A DNA stretch of 64,000 nucleotides from Halorhabdus sp. BNX81 (GTDB lineage Archaea; Halobacteriota; Halobacteria; Halobacteriales; Haloarculaceae): assembly GCF_029229925.1 (NCBI RefSeq), contig NZ_CP107254.1:1116001-1180000 (forward strand), written 5' to 3'. The notes below the pieces were generated by a model that was given only the letters and a program-made list of their open reading frames with translations, did no database searches and was not told the DNA's origin. Numbering within the stretch: position 1 is the first letter of the stretch; each line of letters starts with the position of its first letter. The position numbers and the translations under genes are program-made. Below are positions 23,613-32,193 of this stretch, one piece after another.

Positions 23613-25475
23613 TTACCGTCCGGTGAAGTTCGGGTGGTTGCTGACGTGCCGGGGCAGATACCGGCTTTTCTGGGGGAGGCCGTCGACGTCGTCGAGGACC
23701 GCCTCGCGGAGGTCCGCGGGCGTCATGTCGATCTCGTCGTCGTCTGCGCGCACGTTGACGCCGATCGTCTCGCCCTCGATCTCTCGATCGCCGACGACGA
23801 CGTAGTAGGGCACCCAGTCAGTCTCGGCTTTGGCGATACGCTTGCCGACGGACTCGTCGCGGTCGTCGATGTCCGCCCGTACGTCAGCGTCTTCGAGTTC
23901 GTCGACCAATCCTTCGCAGTAGTCCAAATGCGAATCAGGATTGACCGGAATGAACCGGACCTGGGTCGGCGAGAGCCACGTCGGCAACTGGGGGGTGTCC
24001 ATCGAGGCAGTGTCCTCAAGCAGGGCAGCCAGCACACGTTCGATGCCGCCGGAAGGCGAGTAGTGGAGGATCGGGGGGTGGTGGCTGTCGGTGCCATCGG
24101 TGTACTCGATGTCGAAGCGCTCGGCGCTCTCGACGTCGATCTGAACCGTGGGGTTCTCGATCGGGCGGCCCAGACCGTCGATCGCGGCGAAGTCGATCTT
24201 GGCCGACCAGTAGTGGTGGCGTTCGGGGATGATCTCGATGAGCGAGGGCTTGCCGAGTTCCGCGACCACGTCTTCGACCCACGCCTCGTTGTCCTCGTAG
24301 AACTCACGAGTCATCCGGATTGCCGGTTCGTAGTTGAGGTCGAGGTCCTCGGAGGTCTGGAGCGCGAGTTCGGCCTGCTTGCGGAGTTCCTCGCGGGCTT
24401 GCTCCATGCTCTCCGTGGCGGTGTGCATGTCCGGCATCGTAAAGGCGCGCAGGCGCTTGAGGCCGGTCACCTCCCCCTTCTGCTCGCGGCGGAAGGAATA
24501 GGTCGACATCTCGTAGATCCGCAGTGGGAGATCGTTGACCGAAATGTGCATGTCCCGCATGATCGAGAACTGGCCGAAACAGGCCGCAAACCGCAGCATC
24601 ATCCGGCGATCGCCCGATTCGAAGCGGTACTGGCGCTCGCCGAACTTCCCGGCGTGCTCGTCGATCGATCGCGCGCCGAGGTCGTACATGATCGGCGTCT
24701 CGACCGGCATCCCGCCGTAGTCGACGACGAGGTCGTTGACGTACTCCATGAGGGCGTCCCGGACGAGTTTGCCGCGGGGGTACCACCGGAGGTTTCCGAC
24801 GTCGCTCAGATCGTCGTAGCCGACTAGTCCCTTCTCCTGCATGAGATCGACGTGGGGTGGCTGCTCGCCCTCGTTGCTGGTGATCCCCTCGACCTCGTCT
24901 TCGATGAAGGCGACGAGATCCTCGCCAACCGACTCTTTGGCATCGACGGCGTTCGTTACGTCTCCGTCGGGCGTCATGACCTTCCACTCGCTGGGTTCGC
25001 GGTCGGGCTCTCCTTCGGATTCGGCTTCGTCATCGTCTTCGTCTCGGTGAGCGGCGACGTGGCGGGACAGTTCCGAGAGCGGGTGGCCCTTACACGAGAC
25101 CTCGAAGGCCTTGTACCAGCCGAATGGTGCCCGGAGAATCTCGTAGCCGGCCGACTCCATCTCCGCTTCGAGTCGTTGCATGACTTCTTTTGCGGCGTCA
25201 GGGCCGGCGAGATCCTCGCTGAGGTGAGCGTAGGGATAGAGGACGACATCGTTGGTGTTGAGCTGGCCGGCGACGTCTTCGAGCTCCGTCAGGGCGTTTT
25301 CGACGACGCCATCGAGGTCCGCCTCGTCGTCGCTCTCGACGGTGATGAATACCGTCACACAGTCCTCCATGCGGCCTTCCATCGGGACCCCTTCGGTCTC
25401 GGCGAGGCCGTCGGGACCCGCTTTATCGGTCGTCTCGAACTCCAGGTGGTCCGAGTGGACGAACAGTAGTTTCAT
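23613..25475 (-). CDS. thrS: Threonyl-tRNA synthetase, archaeal type
   Basis: A 620-residue enzyme. The N-terminal about 145 residues are the archaeal D-Tyr-tRNA deacylase-like editing domain (MKLLFVHSDHLEFE to AFEVSCKGHPLSELSR), which removes mischarged serine. The class II catalytic core has motif 2 in TYSFRREQKGEVTGLKRLRAFTMPD, zinc site Cys in RFAACFGQFSI, and motif 3 in PSGGIERVLAALLE. The C-terminal anticodon-binding domain ends SNHPNFTGR. Start chosen at 25475 because homologues begin MKLLF(V/I)HSD. Acidic insert between editing and catalytic domains (DEDDDEAESEGEPD). Confidence 0.97.
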   Translation of the reverse strand: MKLLFVHSDHLEFETTDKAGPDGLAETEGVPMEGRMEDCVTVFITVESDDEADLDGVVENALTELEDVAGQLNTNDVVLYPYAHLSEDLAGPDAAKEVMQRLEAEMESAGYEILRAPFGWYKAFEVSCKGHPLSELSRHVAAHRDEDDDEAESEGEPDREPSEWKVMTPDGDVTNAVDAKESVGEDLVAFIEDEVEGITSNEGEQPPHVDLMQEKGLVGYDDLSDVGNLRWYPRGKLVRDALMEYVNDLVVDYGGMPVETPIMYDLGARSIDEHAGKFGERQYRFESGDRRMMLRFAACFGQFSIMRDMHISVNDLPLRIYEMSTYSFRREQKGEVTGLKRLRAFTMPDMHTATESMEQAREELRKQAELALQTSEDLDLNYEPAIRMTREFYEDNEAWVEDVVAELGKPSLIEIIPERHHYWSAKIDFAAIDGLGRPIENPTVQIDVESAERFDIEYTDGTDSHHPPILHYSPSGGIERVLAALLEDTASMDTPQLPTWLSPTQVRFIPVNPDSHLDYCEGLVDELEDADVRADIDDRDESVGKRIAKAETDWVPYYVVVGDREIEGETIGVNVRADDDEIDMTPADLREAVLDDVDGLPQKSRYLPRHVSNHPNFTGR

Positions 25476-25657
25476 AGCAAAACCGTTCCGGCGGCCGGTA
25501 AAAAGGGTGCCGAATGCGGTCACACGACTGGGAGCGGATGTGCATCCCAGCGCATCCGATCGAATACGCTCGTCGACGACAGCAATCAACGACACTTGAC
25601 AACAAGTACCAAAATATAAGTAACGGGGCCGAGAACTCATTTTCCGGAGTGGTCCGA

Positions 25658-25891
25658 ATGCAAAAGAACGTCGGTGGCATGGACCGTATCGTCCGGCTCG
25701 TGGTCGGGATCGTGTTGCTCGCTGTCGCACTTGCAGGGTTCGCCGAACAGTTCACCTACGAGATCGGACCGATCACCACGATGATCGGGTCAGCAGTTCT
25801 GGCTGTCGTTGGCCTGATTCTCGTGGTAACCGGTGCGCTCCAGCAATGTGTCCTCAACGACCTGCTGGGGATCGACACCTATCGGGCCTGA
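25658..25891 (+). CDS. Small membrane protein, DUF2892 (YgaP-like)
   Basis: A 77-residue protein with the DUF2892 start KNVGGMDRIVRLVVGIVLL, two membrane helices (about 14-30 and 40-62) and the end CVLNDLLGIDTYRA, matching the family pattern with a Cys before LLGI(D/N)T. The function of the family is not settled; in rhodanese fusions it is a membrane part. Start at 25658 follows a TATA-like AAATATAAGTAAC at 25613-25625. An internal ATG at 25679 (MDRIV) is possible. Confidence 0.85.
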   Translation: MQKNVGGMDRIVRLVVGIVLLAVALAGFAEQFTYEIGPITTMIGSAVLAVVGLILVVTGALQQCVLNDLLGIDTYRA

Positions 25892-25949
25892 TCGACCGGG
25901 GAACCAACACCCTGAACGATTTCTGTCGGCGGACAACGGCCTTGGCGAA

Positions 25950-26768
25950 TCAGTTCTCCTCGTCTTTGAGTGTCTCCAACTCTTCTTCGACGGCCGCATC
26001 CTCGACGTCGCCGAGGTCGACGTCGGCTGTGTCAGCTTCCGTGTCTGCCTCGGCATCCTCGTCGCCGGACTCGTCTCCGACCTCGGATTTCAGCGTCTCT
26101 AGCTCGGCGTCGACTGCCCCCGAGGTCCGGACTTCTTCGAGCTCGCGGTCGAGTTGATCTTGATCGCCAATAGCGTCCTCGATCGCCCCCGTATCGCGAA
26201 GTTCGTCCATCGCGGCCGAGCGGGCTTCCATCTCTTCGGTCTGCTCCTGGGCTCGCTCGATCGCTCGCCCGACGTCCTCGAACTGATCACCAGCGCCCGT
26301 CATAGCTTCCGAGACGCGTGAGGAGGCTTCGGCCGCCTGATACCGAGCTTTCATCGTCTCCTTTTTCGTCCGGAACTGCTCGACCTGGCTCTGGAGTTCG
26401 TTTTTCTGCTCGATCAATCGATCCTGTTGGCCCTGGAGGTCGGCGATCTGGGTCTCCAGGTCCTCGATCTGGTTCATCTTCTGCTTTTTCTTCTCCAGCG
26501 CGCGGCGGGCGAGGTCGTCTCGCCCCTGCTCGACCGCCTCACGGGCCTGGTCGTTGTGTTTCTCGACGTTCTCCTCGAGGCGGCGCTTCTGGATTTCCAG
26601 GCGCTTTTTCTGGGTCGTCAGGTCGGCGATCCCCTGTTTGACGTCCTGGAGTTCGTCCCGGAGCTGTTCGTAGGAGTAATCCAGCGACTCCGAGGGGTTC
26701 TCCGCCCGGTTGAGCAGCGAATTGACCTTCGAGCGGATGACGTAGGAGGCGCGTGAGAGGATTCCCAT
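25950..26768 (-). CDS. pspA: PspA/IM30 (ESCRT-III-like) membrane-stress protein
   Basis: A 272-residue coiled-coil protein beginning MGILSRASYVIRSKVNSLLNRAENPSESLDYSYEQL, the amphipathic helix and first coiled coil of PspA/Vipp1. Heptad-rich segments run to about residue 180, followed by a shorter fifth helix and an acidic Asp/Glu tail of about 60 residues (DADVD..., EDAAVEEELETL). PspA family proteins bind and repair membranes by polymerising. Promoter on the minus strand near 26790-26805 (AAAAGAAATTAAG). Divergent with the next gene. Confidence 0.92.
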   Translation of the reverse strand: MGILSRASYVIRSKVNSLLNRAENPSESLDYSYEQLRDELQDVKQGIADLTTQKKRLEIQKRRLEENVEKHNDQAREAVEQGRDDLARRALEKKKQKMNQIEDLETQIADLQGQQDRLIEQKNELQSQVEQFRTKKETMKARYQAAEASSRVSEAMTGAGDQFEDVGRAIERAQEQTEEMEARSAAMDELRDTGAIEDAIGDQDQLDRELEEVRTSGAVDAELETLKSEVGDESGDEDAEADTEADTADVDLGDVEDAAVEEELETLKDEEN

Positions 26769-26868
26769 ATGTCTCCGTTGGTGGCTCCGGCCTTAATTTC
26801 TTTTATGGGGGTGGTGACCCACGAACACGGGCGAAAATTAAATTTGGTGTCCGCCGGCATTCCAAACG

Positions 26869-27711
26869 ATGGGCCTCGCTGAACCGTTCGGCACGCAGGA
26901 ACCAACTCATCAACTCGTCGTCCGCGAGCGTGATGCCATCGACGATGCTGACCCTGCAGGCGGTCTCGCCGTCGAGAATCGCGTCATCAACGTGTCCATG
27001 CGGCAAGCCACCGCCATCCACCTCTGTATCGACGACACGCTGAACGCGGATCGGCTCGCACATCTTCGAGAGACGCTCCCTGGGGTCGAGGACGACCGCG
27101 TTCTCGAAAACGCCACTCCCGAATACCGTGCCGAACTCCCTGCCGACGCAGATATCGTCACCACCGCACTTTCACTCCCGGAATCGGACACGGCTGTCTG
27201 GCTGGATCGGCTGTTCGGACTCGCGGAACTCGCCGTCGTGACCGACGATTCGTGGCTCTATCGATCCGTCCCACACGAGACGCATATCCGGGAGATCAAC
27301 GCCGAGGCGGTCGAGGCGTATCTCCGGACACTTCACCGGGAACTCAGTGACATCCCGGGAACAGCGATCGTCCCCCATGGCCCACTCGCATCCTGGCATA
27401 CGGACGGCTACCGCTACGAACTGACCTGGGACGCGCTTCGGGAACGCCGAAACGAGGATCAGTGGCGCTCGATCAGCCTCGAACGACTACGCCGGGTCAA
27501 GTCCGAACCCGAGCGATCGGAGATTGTCTTCCAGTGGGACCTTCCCACAGGCGGGTCCCGCGTGGTCCGTGGACTTCGGCGCGCGTTCGGTCGTGAAGCG
27601 GACATCTCACCGATGCGAGTTTCGATCGCGACAGCGGAGGTTGCAACGGTTCTGGACGCGCTTGAAGATCTCAACGGCCGCCTCGGTTACGAGTACGAGA
27701 TCATCGAGTGA
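26869..27711 (+). CDS. Haloarchaeal protein of unknown function
   Basis: A 280-residue soluble protein without recognised domains. It has no signal peptide or membrane segment. Distinct stretches are RERDAIDDADPAGGLAVENRVINVSMRQATAIHLCID near the N-terminus, then FGLAELAVVTDDSWLYRSVPHETHIREINAEAVEAYLR, and a mixed C-terminal domain (VVRGLRRAFGREADISPMRVSIATAEVATVLDALEDLNGRLGY). The start at 26869 lies about 30 bases after the TATA-like AAATTAAATTTGG (26834-26846), supporting a leaderless mRNA. Divergent from pspA, upstream of pyrG. Confidence 0.6.
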   Translation: MGLAEPFGTQEPTHQLVVRERDAIDDADPAGGLAVENRVINVSMRQATAIHLCIDDTLNADRLAHLRETLPGVEDDRVLENATPEYRAELPADADIVTTALSLPESDTAVWLDRLFGLAELAVVTDDSWLYRSVPHETHIREINAEAVEAYLRTLHRELSDIPGTAIVPHGPLASWHTDGYRYELTWDALRERRNEDQWRSISLERLRRVKSEPERSEIVFQWDLPTGGSRVVRGLRRAFGREADISPMRVSIATAEVATVLDALEDLNGRLGYEYEIIE

Positions 27712-27774
27712 GATAAACGAGCGATTCCGAATCGGTCCCGAAACGGTTTAGGTTCGCGCCCGCCCACCGTCGGT

Positions 27775-29433
27775 ATGCCGAACGAGCCTGCAACCGACTA
27801 CGACCCGGAACTGGGTCGGAAGTTCATTTTCGTCACTGGCGGCGTGATGTCCGGACTGGGGAAGGGGATCACCGCCGCGAGCACCGGCCGCCTGCTCGCC
27901 AACGCCGGCTTCGACGTGACCGCGGTCAAGATCGACCCGTATCTCAACGTCGACGCCGGGACGATGAACCCCTACCAGCACGGCGAAGTGTACGTCCTCA
28001 AGGACGGCGGCGAGGTTGACCTCGATCTTGGGAACTACGAACGCTTCCTCGACATCGACATGACCTCCGATCACAACGTCACCACTGGAAAGGTCTACCG
28101 CGAGGTCATCGAGAAGGAACGCGCCGGCGATTACCTCGGCCGGACGGTCCAGATCATCCCGCACATCACCGACGACATCAAGCGCCGGATCCGCGAGGTC
28201 GCCGAAGGCAGCGACGTCTGCATCATCGAGGTCGGTGGCACTGTCGGCGACATCGAGGGGATGCCCTACCTCGAGGCGCTCCGGCAGTTCGCCCACGAGG
28301 AAGACGAGGACGACATTCTCTTTACGCACGTCACGCTCGTCCCCTACTCGAAGAACGGCGAACAGAAGACCAAGCCGACCCAACACAGCGTCAAGGAACT
28401 CCGATCGATCGGCCTCCAGCCGGACATCCTGGTTGGTCGGTGTGAGGACAGACTCGACCCCGACGTCAAGGAGAAGATCGCGCTGTTCTGTGACGTCCCG
28501 ACCGAGGCCGTCTTCTCGAACCCCGACGTCGCGGACATTTATAAAGTGCCACTGGTCGTGCAGGACGAGGGCCTCGATCAGTACGTGATGGACGAACTCG
28601 GACTCGCGGACGAGGCGCTTCCCGCGAGCGAGCGCAGGAACGAATGGCGCGACCTCGTCACTCAGGACACGACCGGATCGATCAACGTCGCACTCGTCGG
28701 GAAGTACGGCCTGGAAGACGCCTACATCTCGATTCACGAGGCGTTGAAACACGCCGGCCTCGAAACGAACGTCGAGGTCGAGACGACCTGGATCCACTCC
28801 GAGGACCTCGCCGAGGGCCACGACGGCCAACTCGACGACGTCGACGCCGTCGTCGTCCCCGGCGGATTCGGTTCCCGGGGAACCGAGGGCAAGATCGAGG
28901 CGACCCGGTACGCACGCGAGAACGACGTGCCCTTCCTCGGACTCTGTCTCGGCTTCCAGATGGCCGTCGTCGAGTACGCCCGGAACGTGCTGGACCTCGA
29001 TGGGGCACACTCGGCGGAGATGGAGCCCGAGACGCCCCATCCGGTCATTGACATCCTCCCTGAACAGGAGGGCGTCGAGGACATGGGCGGGACGATGCGA
29101 CTGGGGGCACAGGACACCGAGATCGAACCCGGAACGCTGGCGCACGAACTTTACGACGACACGACGTGTCGGGAACGCCATCGGCACCGCTACGAGGTCA
29201 ACCCAGAGTACATCGACGACATCGAGGCCGCCGGGATGACGTTCTCGGGCGTCTCGAACCGTCGGATGGAGATCCTGGAACTCGATCCGGACAGCCATCC
29301 GTACTTCATCGGCACGCAGTTCCATCCCGAGTTCCGGTCGCGACCCACGCGCGCCTCGCCACCGTTCGTCGGCCTCGTCGAGGCCGTGTTGAACAGTTCT
29401 GAATCGGACGAACCGAAGGAGGTCGAGCACTAA
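27775..29433 (+). CDS. pyrG: CTP synthase
   Basis: A 552-residue enzyme that aminates UTP to CTP with glutamine and ATP. The synthase domain starts [18 protein letters not shown] and has [19 protein letters not shown]; the glutaminase domain starts near residue 300 ([26 protein letters not shown]) and has [10 protein letters not shown], the nucleophile in [19 protein letters not shown], and the His/Glu of [12 protein letters not shown]. The N-terminus has a short acidic extension ([13 protein letters not shown]). It shares one base (TAATG) with the GMP synthase gene that follows. Confidence 0.98.
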   Translation: MPNEPATDYDPELGRKFIFVTGGVMSGLGKGITAASTGRLLANAGFDVTAVKIDPYLNVDAGTMNPYQHGEVYVLKDGGEVDLDLGNYERFLDIDMTSDHNVTTGKVYREVIEKERAGDYLGRTVQIIPHITDDIKRRIREVAEGSDVCIIEVGGTVGDIEGMPYLEALRQFAHEEDEDDILFTHVTLVPYSKNGEQKTKPTQHSVKELRSIGLQPDILVGRCEDRLDPDVKEKIALFCDVPTEAVFSNPDVADIYKVPLVVQDEGLDQYVMDELGLADEALPASERRNEWRDLVTQDTTGSINVALVGKYGLEDAYISIHEALKHAGLETNVEVETTWIHSEDLAEGHDGQLDDVDAVVVPGGFGSRGTEGKIEATRYARENDVPFLGLCLGFQMAVVEYARNVLDLDGAHSAEMEPETPHPVIDILPEQEGVEDMGGTMRLGAQDTEIEPGTLAHELYDDTTCRERHRHRYEVNPEYIDDIEAAGMTFSGVSNRRMEILELDPDSHPYFIGTQFHPEFRSRPTRASPPFVGLVEAVLNSSESDEPKEVEH

Positions 29434-30350
29434 TGGTCGACGTCGAGACGTTCATCCCGGAGGCGAAAGCCGAGATAGCCGAGGCGATCGGTGACGACAA
29501 CGCCGTCATCGCCCTCTCGGGTGGCGTCGACTCCTCGACGGCTGCTGCGCTTGCCTACGACGCGATCGGCGATCAACTGACGCCCGTCTACGTCGACACC
29601 GGTTTGATGCGCAAGGGCGAGACCGAACAGATCCGCGAGACCTTCGAGTACATGGACAGTCTCCGGATCGTCGACGCCACGGACCGCTTTCTCGACGAAC
29701 TCGAAGGCGTGACCGACCCTGAGGAGAAACGCCACGCGATCGGCGAGCAGTTCATCCGGGAGTTCGAGACGGTCGCCCGCGAGGTCGAGGCCGACTACCT
29801 CGTCCAGGGGACGATCTATCCCGACCGCATCGAGAGCGAGGGGACGATCAAATCCCATCACAACGTCGGCGGACTGCCCGACGTCGTCGACTTCGACGGG
29901 ATCGTCGAACCTATGCGGGACCTCTACAAGGACGAGGTCCGGGAGGTCGCCCGGGAACTCGATCTCGAGGAGATCATCTCAGAACGGATGCCGTTCCCCG
30001 GCCCCGGCCTCGCGGTTCGGATCATCGGCGAAGTCACCGCGGAGAAACTCGAAGTTGCTCGGGAGGCCAACCACGTCGTCGAGGAGGAACTCGAAGAATA
30101 CGAGCCCTGGCAGGCCCTGGCGGCGGTCATCGGCAAGGCCACCGGCGTGAAGGGGGACAACCGCGTTCACGGGTGGGTCGTCGCCGTCCGATCCGTGGAA
30201 TCCCGGGACGGGATGACCGCCCGCGCCCAGGAGATCGACTGGGAGACGCTCCAGCGCATCCAGAGTCGCATCACCGGCGAGAACGACACCGTCTCGCGGG
30301 TCGTTTACGACGTAACTCACAAACCGCCCGCGACCATCGAATACGAGTGA
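29433..30350 (+). CDS. guaAB: GMP synthase subunit B (ATP pyrophosphatase/synthetase part)
   Basis: A 305-residue archaeal-type subunit that adenylates XMP and accepts ammonia from the separate glutaminase subunit (not in the window). It has the PP-loop [41 protein letters not shown], and the dimerisation domain ([26 protein letters not shown]). It is joined to pyrG by TAATG and to the next small gene by TGATG, so all three are translated as one unit: two amidotransferase-type enzymes of nucleotide synthesis. Confidence 0.97.
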   Translation: MVDVETFIPEAKAEIAEAIGDDNAVIALSGGVDSSTAAALAYDAIGDQLTPVYVDTGLMRKGETEQIRETFEYMDSLRIVDATDRFLDELEGVTDPEEKRHAIGEQFIREFETVAREVEADYLVQGTIYPDRIESEGTIKSHHNVGGLPDVVDFDGIVEPMRDLYKDEVREVARELDLEEIISERMPFPGPGLAVRIIGEVTAEKLEVAREANHVVEEELEEYEPWQALAAVIGKATGVKGDNRVHGWVVAVRSVESRDGMTARAQEIDWETLQRIQSRITGENDTVSRVVYDVTHKPPATIEYE

Positions 30351-30676
30351 TGCGGGTAATTGTTGCTGGAGCCGACGAAGGCGGGATCGGCGAGGCGATC
30401 AGCGCCGAAGGTCACGAGGTCACGGCCGTCGATGTCGCCGATGGTGAGTCACTGGAAGCCGCCGGTATCGAGGAGATGGACGCGTACGTGCTGACCGAGA
30501 TGGCACAGGCCACCTCGATCGCCGTCGCCAAGGACCACAACCCCGAGATACGGGTTGTGGTGTACGCCGAGGGGTCGCTGCCTGACTTCGCCACCCGACA
30601 GGCGGATCTCGTCGTGGATCCGTCGTTGCTCGACGCTGACGCCGTCGCCGCGGAGTTCGATGCGGGTGCCAACTAA
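30350..30676 (+). CDS. Small TrkA-N-like (NAD-binding) protein
   Basis: A 108-residue protein reading [32 protein letters not shown], a Rossmann-like GxxxGIG start, then VLTEMAQATSIAVAKDHNPEIRVVVYAEGSLPDFATRQADLVVDPSLL, the pattern of a TrkA-N half. It overlaps the GMP synthase stop by one base, so it is translationally coupled. It may bind a nucleotide and regulate the pathway, but this is inference. Confidence 0.75.
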   Translation: MRVIVAGADEGGIGEAISAEGHEVTAVDVADGESLEAAGIEEMDAYVLTEMAQATSIAVAKDHNPEIRVVVYAEGSLPDFATRQADLVVDPSLLDADAVAAEFDAGAN

Positions 30677-30783
30677 TCGGCCGAACTCACACCGGCTCTG
30701 TGTGTCACTCGTCTCGACAGCCCGGTCGTGAAAGTCGTCCCATTCATAATCTTTTTTCATGATGAACTTGTACGCCCATACAG

Positions 30784-31080
30784 ATGCGCCACTCAGAAAC
30801 GAGACAGTTGTTCGAACAGACGTTTGAGTTCCCGGCCGACCACGACACGGTTGTCGAGCAGTTAGGTGACGTGGAGTTGACGTCGCCGGTCGGCGACGTT
30901 GTCACGATTCGGAGTATCTTAGATCGAACGAACGAAACAGCCTACCACTCGGCAGATGGGCTCTATACGACGCTTTTGGGCGGTCTCGAAGACGGATTCA
31001 TCGGCCGGAAGTACTACGACGACCGCGGCGGGACGGCCATGGATTCGGACACGTTCGGCGGCGAGGCGGAATCGTTTTGA
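30784..31080 (+). CDS. DUF5789-like small haloarchaeal protein
   Basis: A 98-residue protein with the haloarchaeal pattern SETRQLFEQTFEFPADHDTVVEQLGDVEL, a central YHSADGLYTTLLGGLEDGFIGRKYYDDRGG and an acidic end. I recall this as DUF5789 but cannot verify. It resembles small RNA- or DNA-associated regulatory proteins, without known function. TTCATAATCTTTTTT at 30743-30757 may be its promoter or a terminator of the operon upstream. Confidence 0.65.
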   Translation: MRHSETRQLFEQTFEFPADHDTVVEQLGDVELTSPVGDVVTIRSILDRTNETAYHSADGLYTTLLGGLEDGFIGRKYYDDRGGTAMDSDTFGGEAESF

Positions 31081-31150
31081 CCAAGCGTCCGTCGTCAGCG
31101 ACACGCTTGATGTGTCCCGCAGGGCCGGCGCGCGGTGACTGACCGCGCGC

Positions 31151-31762
31151 CTACGGGTCAGTGGCTTGGGCGACGAGTGAGTCGAGCGTGTCCGCGAGGA
31201 TGGTTTCGACGGCAAAGCGCGCCGCGTCCGCGTCGCCGGGGAGACAGAACACGGGCGTCTCGTCGCTGACACCCGCTGTGGGTCGCATTCCGACGACGTT
31301 CGGTCCAGCGCGGTCGAAGTACTGCACTCGAAATAGTTCGCCAAACCCCGGCATCGACGTATCGAGTAGGGGCTCGATCGCTTCGACTGTGACATCCGAT
31401 GGACCGATGCCGGCGCTGCCGACGGTCACGACTGCCGAGACTGCTCGCCTGCCGAGGGTCCGATCGACGGTCCCCTGGACGGCGTCGTAGGTACTGTCAG
31501 CTGTCTCGTGGGCGACGACGGTCCAACCGGCACGCTCGATCGAGCCCGCGACCGCGTCACTCGCCGAGTCGCTGCTTTCGGAGTCGCCATTTTCGCCGAT
31601 GGCGACGATCGCCACGCCGAGTTCGACTTCGGTCTCGTCCGTCTCTTGGATGTCCCTCGCGTCAGCAGTGTCCGCTGCCTGCTCGTCGGCTGTCGATGAC
31701 TCGTCCGGTTCGTCGTCGGTCAGCGAGCCACGAGTGGTGTCACGTGACTGGAAATCGACCAT
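31151..31762 (-). CDS. MoaB/MogA-like molybdopterin biosynthesis protein
   Basis: A 203-residue protein with the MoCF-binding fold: VAIVAIGENGD, IERAGWTVVAHETADSTYDAVQGTV, VVTVGSAGIGPSDVTVEAIEPLLDTSMPGFGELFR (usual GGTG is replaced by SAGIG, followed by the conserved D-T-E type triad DVT..E), and PVFCLPGDADAARFAVE. It has an N-terminal acidic extension of about 50 residues. Likely adenylates molybdopterin. The start at 31762 (MVDFQSRDT) is preferred to the much longer alternative. SAGIG instead of GGTG is a deviation worth noting. Confidence 0.8.
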   Translation of the reverse strand: MVDFQSRDTTRGSLTDDEPDESSTADEQAADTADARDIQETDETEVELGVAIVAIGENGDSESSDSASDAVAGSIERAGWTVVAHETADSTYDAVQGTVDRTLGRRAVSAVVTVGSAGIGPSDVTVEAIEPLLDTSMPGFGELFRVQYFDRAGPNVVGMRPTAGVSDETPVFCLPGDADAARFAVETILADTLDSLVAQATDP

Positions 31763-31890
31763 GGTGGGGACGGGTCGCCCTGCCTCAAAAACCCGGTGGA
31801 GGCCCACGCCGGCACGGCTCGGATCTTTCCGTCCTCGATTCGATGCCCCAACCCCGAGGTTTTTGTCCAGCCCACCCCGACTCGCTGGGC

Positions 31891-32139
31891 ATGGGTAACC
31901 CCTCGAGCCGATCGGAGAGCGAGACAACGTCCGCACGCGAGGGCTGGCTCATCGTCGTCGCACTGGCGATCGCGCTGGTCGTGATTCCGTGGTCGTTGAT
32001 CGTTTTGCCGTCGGCGCAGGGGGTCGTCGAAGCCCTCGGGTTCACTCTCAGGGATGCGTATCTGGTCGTACCACTCGTGCCGGCGATCGGGCTGGGACTG
32101 GTCGGGGTCTGGACGGCGCTTCGATCCCGGCGCTCATGA
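31891..32139 (+). CDS. Small two-helix membrane protein
   Basis: An 82-residue protein with Ser/Arg-rich N-terminus and two hydrophobic segments (LIVVALAIALVVIPWSLIVL at about 21-40 and LVVPLVPAIGLGLVGVWTAL at about 57-76) and the end RSRRS. No family recognised. Followed by the histidine kinase gene after 54 bases on the same strand; a functional link is possible but not shown. Confidence 0.6.
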   Translation: MGNPSSRSESETTSAREGWLIVVALAIALVVIPWSLIVLPSAQGVVEALGFTLRDAYLVVPLVPAIGLGLVGVWTALRSRRS

Positions 32140-32193
32140 TGACGCCGATCGGTCGCCAATCCTTTTGTTCGCCCCGATGATGGTCCGAGTGTA

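Noticed and set aside
27748-29430. About 560-codon minus-strand frame opposite pyrG
   Set aside because: Shadow of the clear CTP synthase; no domain seen.
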